Below, piece after piece: positions 57,000 to 64,000 of a stretch of 64,000 bases of DNA (position 1 is its first letter; each line of letters starts with the position of its first letter). A program made the translations under genes and the position numbers. This DNA is from Thysanoteuthis rhombus (lineage: Eukaryota; Mollusca; Cephalopoda; Oegopsida; Thysanoteuthidae): assembly GCA_963457665.1 (NCBI GenBank), contig OY735218.1, positions 45,245,158-45,309,157 on the forward strand, read 5' to 3'. A model generated the notes under the pieces. The model was not told the DNA's origin. It did not search any database and saw only the letters and a program-made list of their open reading frames with translations.

Positions 57000-59067
57000 A
57001 TAATAATACGAAGAAAAACCAACACAAATGACAAAACTGAAAGACAGCCGAACGAAATTCCTGAAGAAAGGCACACACCAGAGAGAGACGACGAAACCCA
57101 ATGGAAGAAGAGAAAACACAGATACTAACTTTGGAAGAAATCATGCAAAAAGAAAAAACGATACTCCCACCTCTTAGAGACTAAAGGAAGCGATCGAACA
57201 TGTCAACTGCTTTCTACAGCATATCGAAGAACAGCCTATTGGATATCAACAACCTAATCTTTGCTGGAGCAAAAATGGTAACAGAACTCTTCACAACACA
57301 AAAAAGAACCCCAAAAAATAATAATAGGAAGGAAAAACCCAACTGGGAAAGAATATTTGAAAGACAGATCTCACAACTCTAGAAAGATGAAGTACTACAG
57401 AGAAATGCACCACATACAAACAGACCTCGAGTAAGACTCTGGGACAAATAGAAGATAACACAAAAAGGTATTCCTGCAGCAATGGAAGAGATAGATGGGA
57501 GGAGATTAGCCGAGGAGGCAAGGCTAAAGAGATACAGGCAAAGAACGGCCCAATACACACAAAACCACACATCCCAAAACAACGAAAGGAAGTTTTACCA
57601 AGATCTGAATGGAGAAAGTAAACAGAACATGAAACCAGACGTCACAGAGACCAAGAACTACTGGAACAGCATATGGAGGCACCCGAAAAGACACAACGAA
57701 ACCCTGCAATGGTTCGGAAACACGTAAAGGGAACTCAAAGACATAGACAATGGATAACCGATAGTTTTGAATGAAACCACATTGAAACACGCTCTCAGGA
57801 AAATAGCCAATTGGAAAGCGCCAGGACCTGACAGGATCCAAGGATATTGGTTTAGGGAAATTTACCACACTAAATGATAGACTCACCTACCTACTCCAAT
57901 GTTGCATAAATGGAGGCGAGGTACCAGAATGGATGACCAGAAGCAGAACCACCCTCATCCAAAAAGAAGAAGAAGTAAGAAAAAGAAAAAAAAACATTGC
58001 AATGGGATGGATAGACTACAAAAAAGCATACGATATGATCCCTCGTTGCTGGAAACTCGAATACCTCAGAATATTCAAGATCAGCGAACCAGTGGTGAAA
58101 CTCATCGAAAACTCTATGAAAAACTGGAAAGTAGACTTAATAGCCACAGGAGGAAATTTAGCAGAAGTAAGTATATAAAGGGAAACAAGGAAACTTATGA
58201 CAATGCATAAAGCCTTACACCCCAGAGATTACAAGGATAGACTATATATTGAGAGAAGAGAAGGTGGCAGGGGGCTCATCAGCATATAGGACTAAAGCAG
58301 ATCGATAGAGTAGCAACGGTGATACACTGGGAACTGAGTAAACGAATGGGATTTAACCATACGGAAAAGTGGTGCCAGCATCAGAGACAGCCCTGGAGGA
58401 TGGAAACCACAAATTACTCTGGGACTTTGTCATCCGAACCGACCACCTCATCCAGGCAAGAAGATCGGACATGGTAATCATAGACAAGAAGAGGAAAACC
58501 AACCAAATAATAGACGTGGCTATACTTGCAGACCATAGAGTAAAGAGGAAGGAGAGTGAAAACTGGAAAAATACCAAGATATAGCAAGAGAACAGAAGAA
58601 TATGTGGAACATGAAAGTTAGGGAAATGCCAGTAATAGTAGGTGCACCGGGAACTGTTCCAAAGACACTGAGGGAGAGACTGGAGGAACTCAGGATAAAA
58701 GGAAGGATTGAGACTGTACAGACCACAGCACTGCTAGGAACCGTATGGATACTGAGGAAAGTGTTAGAAGTATAAGGACTGCAACACTAAATCTTAGCAA
58801 GAGGCCCAAAAGAAGAAGGAAAGTGAAAGCGGAGATGTGAACCACAGCACTGGCGTGTTAGGCGAGGGAAAGAAGAGATGTTGGCTGAAGACCTGAAGAG
58901 ACTTATTGTCACTCAGCCTTCAGTAATGACCACCGGACAACCGGTATGAAACCACAAACCACTGTGTTACTGTGGTCTATGAGAATGAGGAGAGGAGGGC
59001 AGGAAACTTAAGGACACTTGCTGTCACTCAACCTCCAGCGGTAACCATCAGGCAACTGGTGTGAGTT
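57000..59067 (+). mobile_element. Non-LTR retrotransposon with R2-like nuclease motif, copy A
   Basis: With frame changes the plus strand gives, in order, an N-terminal region (SKNSLLDINNLIFAGAKMVT; EARLKRYRQRTAQYTQN; ERKFYQDLNGESKQ), the RT entry motif NWKAPGPDRIQGYW, TRSRTTLIQKEEE, then GWIDYKKAYDMIPRCWKLEY. After that comes a thumb or C-terminal part (ALHPRDYKDRLYIERREGGR) and a PD-(D/E)XK-like signature (RSDMVIIDKKRKTNQIIDVA), where the Pro is Ser. It ends LRERLEELRIKGRIETVQ and TTALLGTVWILRKVLEV. Central RT blocks, including the catalytic YxDD, are missing, so it is an internally deleted copy. The clade is uncertain; a restriction-like endonuclease would place it near R2/NeSL/Hero. Confidence 0.8.
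58885..59067 (+). repeat. 3' UTR of copy A, a dimer of ~75-bp units
   Basis: GAAGACCTGAAGAGACTTAT and GTCACTCAGCCTTCAG with ACAACCGGTATGAAACC at 58889-58960 are echoed by GGACACTTGCTGTCACTCAA and CCTCCAGCGGTAACC with GCAACTGGTGTGAG at 59005-59067. The same dimer is seen in copy B. Short tandem structures in a 3' UTR may matter for recognition by the element's own RT, but that is inference. Confidence 0.7.
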
Positions 59068-59071
59068 TGCA

Positions 59072-59130
<59 letters not shown>
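59068..59130 (+). repeat. (TAA)n tail of copy A
   Basis: About 20 TAA/AAT triplets directly after the 3' UTR. Confidence 0.95.
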
Positions 59131-59966
<836 letters not shown>

Positions 59967-59969
59967 GAG

Positions 59970-60310
59970 ACGCAATATCATAAAAAGCATAATATAATAA
60001 GCGATAACATCACCTAACGATGATTAATGCCGACGATAGTCCGGATAACGACAGGTAACCCTGACTGGACAATCTAAAACACGAACATAGTTTTTGTTCG
60101 TACTTGCAAGAAGTTCTATATGTGGAGTCATTCATCCATGTCGTTGTAAGGCTGTTTGTTGTCAACGAGGCGTTAAGCCGGAAGACATGTGCGAGTAGAC
60201 ACAAAAAACGTAGGGAACGGCATCTTTTGTGTCAACTTCCAAAATAGTAAAGAGTCGACCGATTGTGTCATAAACAGATAGTTTTAATGAACAAACGCAT
60301 AATATATGAT
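59970..60310. other. No recognised feature
   Basis: Nothing recognised between the tail and the next microsatellite. Confidence 0.4.
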
Positions 60311-60318
60311 CACACACA

Positions 60319-60367
<49 letters not shown>
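60319..60367. repeat. (TA)n microsatellite
   Basis: About 48 bp of TA dinucleotides. Confidence 0.95.
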
Positions 60368-60369
<2 letters not shown>

Positions 60370-61015
60370 TACCTCTCTTTGAAACTCCATTGCGTAGGCC
60401 TATGGGCTATTCTCAAATACATTATGCCGGCTTAAGACCTGTGGAAAACCATCGCAGATCTTTATTCATAGAGATTAGCCTTCACACACATACGCACGTA
60501 CACAGATGTAGATATTGTATAAATACTAGATGGATTCATGCCTTTTCCAAAGGCATTAAAGCAAAGTGAACAATAGCGGTACCGATCGGACTAGGGTCGC
60601 TGATTCCAGTGTTCTAGCCATACATACACACATCGCTCATATATACACATTGTATGTTGCAAAATACGCAAGGCTACTTTCAATCACACACACACACTCG
60701 GTCTTTTATACGATTGACAATGTTGCCGACTTTCCTCACGAATATAGACTATGCCCAACGCAAGTTTTCGAGGTTCAGTTAAACGCAGCTGGCTTTTGTG
60801 GACTCAAATACTTGTATCTATATCTGATTAAGTAGAAATGTATATATATATATATAATACAATACAAACACACGGGTGTATATTGCTGATATTTATTTAA
60901 AGAGGTCTCGGTGTATCAAAAGAAACAATACCAAATATGAAATATAACCATTTACAGGTGTGATATATAAACATAATCAGTTACAAATTAAAATTTGTTA
61001 CTGGTTATGTTCATA
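60370..61015. other. No recognised gene
   Basis: Short CA-rich and TA-rich tracts near 60484, 60688 and 60840; otherwise AT-rich DNA. Confidence 0.4.
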
Positions 61016-61018
<3 letters not shown>

Positions 61019-61094
<76 letters not shown>

Positions 61095-61097
61095 GGT
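61019..61097. repeat. (CA)n(TA)n(TG)n microsatellite
   Basis: The CA, TA and TG runs are symmetrical, so the unit is a palindrome of about 78 bp. Confidence 0.95.
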
Positions 61098-61099
61098 GT

Positions 61100-62290
61100 G
61101 AGGTAAAGGATTCCCAACACAAATACGTTTATGTTTCTTGGGCTTCTCCAGGTTGATGATTCAATTTATTCTTGATCCCTATGTGGGACTTTTGGGGGTG
61201 AGTCATATAATCATATTCTACATACACACAAACACATACATATATGTATGTGGAGGTGTTAAATTATGTTTTTAATTCACATTTTAAGCGGTACCTGCCT
61301 TTAATGCTTCTTAATTTTTTCTGTTAAATAATTCTGATTTTTTTTGTTTTATTGGCAAAGGTGAGGATTTTAAATTTCTCATTTAAGCATAGGTAACATG
61401 GAGTTTTAATGCTCTGGCATATGTGTGTTATAGGGTTTGCTAATTTAATTTTCAAGAGTGTTTTACATATTCCTACATAATATTTCACTTCTGAGGGTTT
61501 CTCTTAGGTCGATATTTCAGATAAATTTGAAATACTCGATTTGAGACATTTGTTTAGAAAAGGGCACCTCTTATGTTTGTACAATTGAAATCTAGCTTAT
61601 TTATGCTTTCCCCATTAGTATTATTCTTAAATATTTTATTGTTATGTTTTGTTATGAACTTATCAAAATTATCCGTACCGTCAGTTTGTTTTTGTTAAAT
61701 ATTTTACTCATTGGATATTACATTATGTATTATATTGTATTTCTGATTTGTAAACATATATACGATCAATGCAAAAGTTCCTGATAATGTTTGATTATAT
61801 CTTTTACTTTATATTTCAAATTCTGGGTATCTATGACCTTACATCACCTCTAAGCTACATTGTATATTTCATAAAAACAAGAACGATACCGCGCTATTTC
61901 ATCGAATACTTGGGGACTTTTTGATTACCTTGAAATTATTGAAACTGCTGAGCAGACAAGATATTTTGCATGAAGCAAAACGAAATATCTTGTCTGGAAT
62001 TGAAAAGCTTTGGGAATATGGTGCCATGAACCTTTCTGTATGATCGCTTGGATTTGTGCCTTGAGGGCAAACATTGTTAAGCATTGAAATCACCAGTTGA
62101 CTTCCTTGAGGGGAAAAAAAGTATTTCATCTTTCATTGCATCATTCAACCAAGCCAGTCTATCATTGTAGTGTAATGAAGGAACAATTTCCCAGATTTTA
62201 GTAATTCGTAGGAAAGAATTCCTTTTGAATCTCATGGAACACGTCGTATCTTTTTGTCCACTAGATCTTTTATGCTATTTTGCTTTTGTC
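61100..62290. other. AT-rich DNA, no recognised gene
   Basis: A near-perfect inverted repeat at about 61954-62000 (GACAAGATATTTTGC and the reverse form AAATATCTTGTC) is the only structure noted. Confidence 0.4.
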
Positions 62291-62294
62291 AATT

Positions 62295-62580
62295 TTCTGT
62301 AGAAAAACCCCTTTTCTAATTTCTGACTTTACCCGCTGCCTAAAACGGTTCCATTAGGCATCAAATAGACTGTGTTTGTGATCAGAATTCACACATGGTT
62401 TCCTCTTTTGCAAAGAAATGTGGGTTCAGCATTCGATCTCAGACCGATAATAATGATTACCATCTATTTCTATGCAATACTAAAATTTACTCTACTAAAT
62501 TTTGCATGTTTACTCAGTCGACCTAGGAGAAGGTTTTAAAGTAAAACATACACAAAATTTTAAGGCTAAGTTGTTCTGTT
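62295..62580 (+). repeat. Dispersed repeat shared with 16.4 kb (copy 2)
   Basis: GCTGCCTAAAACGGTTCC, ACACATGGTTTCCTCTTTTG, the GGGTTCAGCATTCGATC and GATAATAATGATTACCATC segments and GACCTAGGAGAAGGTTTTAA occur in the same order as at 16483-16670. This copy is somewhat fuller in the middle. Class unknown. Confidence 0.65.
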
Positions 62581-62584
62581 TTGA

Positions 62585-63835
62585 GATACATTTTTTTTTC
62601 CGATTTGGATTCTCTTAATATCATCGCCATCGATTATCTCAACCCCAAAATTATTTGCGGTGTTAAGCAAGAAGAAACAGACTAGAATTGTAGACGACGT
62701 ATTGCAATTGAGGCGCTAAGAACCACAAGATACAATCTTCAATGCAAGACGAACCTGAGTAAAGTATATCCCTATAATCTTCAACGCCTGTTTTAACTGG
62801 GGAGCAAGTCAGATGGATTGGGTACTGAGGTCTAATTTCCCATTCGTTCGGTTGTCGTCAAACGCGTTCAAACTTTTTTGCTTCAAAATACAAGGATTTT
62901 TTTTCTGGTGAAAGTTCCTGTATCTTAAAGTAAATGGTTTTAGCTACATACAAAAAGGGGGAATATGTGCAATAGTTTCAAAGTTATGGCGTTTTGGGAA
63001 TTAAGTTAAAACACATTGGACCAGATTTGTCCGTTTTTATTAATGGTGGAACGTACCTTGTGGTTGTTGGCGCCTCAGTTGATCGATTCATCAATACTTT
63101 TCTAAAAAGAATCCTCCAATTCATAAGTTTTCAAGTTCTGAGATCTTCGAGAGCTTTCTTAATTCTTGAACTTGAAATCAACGTTTTAAAACTTAGCAAA
63201 TCATTCTCGACACGTGCTTAAATCTAAAGAATCATTACCACAAGCTTCAGTAATCCGTTGTCTAGCTTCCAATTTCTAACAGATTAAACATTAAAAGTAG
63301 ACACTATTAAATGTGCAGTCTATAGTCAGGAATGATTATCACCAAAATAAATCAAAATTATTTCATTTACGCAAAAAATACTGAAACTAATTTAGAATTA
63401 CATCTATATCAATAACAGTCGCCTGGGTAAAACTTTAAAGCACTAGATCTGTCTGGAAAGAATAAAGTCATTTTGAATACCCCAAGAACCGTTTGCATTG
63501 ATCTAACGTGACCACCAATCAGGAGCCTTACTATGCATGCATGGACAAACACTCCACCAGGGTCACTAAGTCAGCAGGTAAACGTCATTGGGTGAGCTTG
63601 TGTACAGTGTAGCCGCTGCATTCACAAGGTCCGAGTCTGCTCACATTTCACGTTGTGTTTGATTTTTTTCTTTCTTTCAAAACATCACCACTCTCAGTTT
63701 GCCTTCCTACAACTTCTGCTTTTCTGCTGTTTGACGAGATTAGGAAACATGACGAGGCAGCTGATGGCAACCCCCGAAACGACCTTGCAGATTGTTTTGA
63801 AAAAAGGAAGGGACACTGAGATGAGCTTATGGGGT
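62585..63835. other. No recognised gene
   Basis: AT-rich sequence. A 75-codon frame at 62994-63221 has no recognised motif. Confidence 0.4.
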
Positions 63836-63839
63836 CCTA

Positions 63840-64000
63840 AGTATTTTGAAGCAAGCCACCAAAGAAAGAAAGAAAGCAAAGGCTCCTGGATCAGGAAACA
63901 CCACCATTGATCTGCTCAAAAAAGGTAGTGAGATAATCCTTAGGAAACTGGCTATTCTATCCAAATTATGCCTAAAACAAAGTGAAGTCCGGGAAGATTG
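63840..64000 (+). mobile_element. RTE-type LINE, fragment running off the window (copy 9)
   Basis: An open frame reads KAPGSGNTTIDLLKKGSEII and LRKLAILSKLCLKQSEVRED. This is the start of the RT domain, matching KAPGPDNITIDLLKKAGKIV in the 30-kb copy. The left boundary near 63840 lies inside the linker region, so the copy is 5'-truncated or begins after a deletion. The rest is outside the window. Confidence 0.75.

Overview
This window looks like intergenic or intronic DNA from a large, AT-rich, repeat-laden animal genome, most likely a mollusc and probably a cephalopod. The grounds are very many (TA)n, (CA)n, (GA)n, (TAA)n and (TTC)n microsatellites, many decayed non-LTR retrotransposons of RTE type with (TGA)n tails, several different tRNA-derived SINE heads, and short palindromic units resembling the AAGGGAGATAACT-type motif common in molluscan DNA. 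The species call is inference. I found no intact host protein-coding gene, rRNA gene, functional tRNA gene, CRISPR array or bacterial operon. I also recognised no retrovirus, LTR element or Polinton. Most long open frames are translations of simple repeats or of decayed transposons.

Layout. 1-1.5 kb: a 650-bp pyrimidine tract, then a GA-rich block holding a 187-bp tandem duplication. 4.1-5.8 kb: a SINE head, three 82-bp tandem units, and two facing copies of an undescribed ~400-bp dispersed repeat (other copies at 28.9 and 43.7 kb). 7.1-10.3 kb: relics of two Tc1/mariner-type transposases, with an RTE tail at 8.9-9.35 kb. 12.3-15.7 kb: RTE pieces and three SINEs. 21.0-24.7 kb: an RTE fragment and a long, degenerate minisatellite field whose two-part structure recurs at 50.5-51.1 kb. 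26.9-41.6 kb: the main RTE cluster, with a nearly full-length copy on the plus strand (30.1-33.06 kb), another long copy on the minus strand (38.97-41.65 kb), and several tails. Two of these face each other tail to tail. 36.59-36.91 kb: a CpG-dense patch with NRF-1-like and YY1-like sites and good splice donors, the best candidate for a host promoter and non-coding first exon. 42.15 kb: a 200-bp MITE. 47-54.5 kb: microsatellite-rich DNA with several copies of a repeat that abuts (TA)n. 55.4 kb: one hAT terminus. 57.0-59.97 kb: two copies of a second non-LTR family with an R2-like C-terminal nuclease motif, head to tail, both with (TAA)n tails. 63.84-64 kb: an RTE fragment running off the end.

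The window is therefore a record of repeated RTE, SINE and DNA-transposon insertion. The points most worth following up are the two-part minisatellite family, the facing ~400-bp repeats, the CpG-rich candidate promoter, and the inverted RTE pair that could form long double-stranded RNA.
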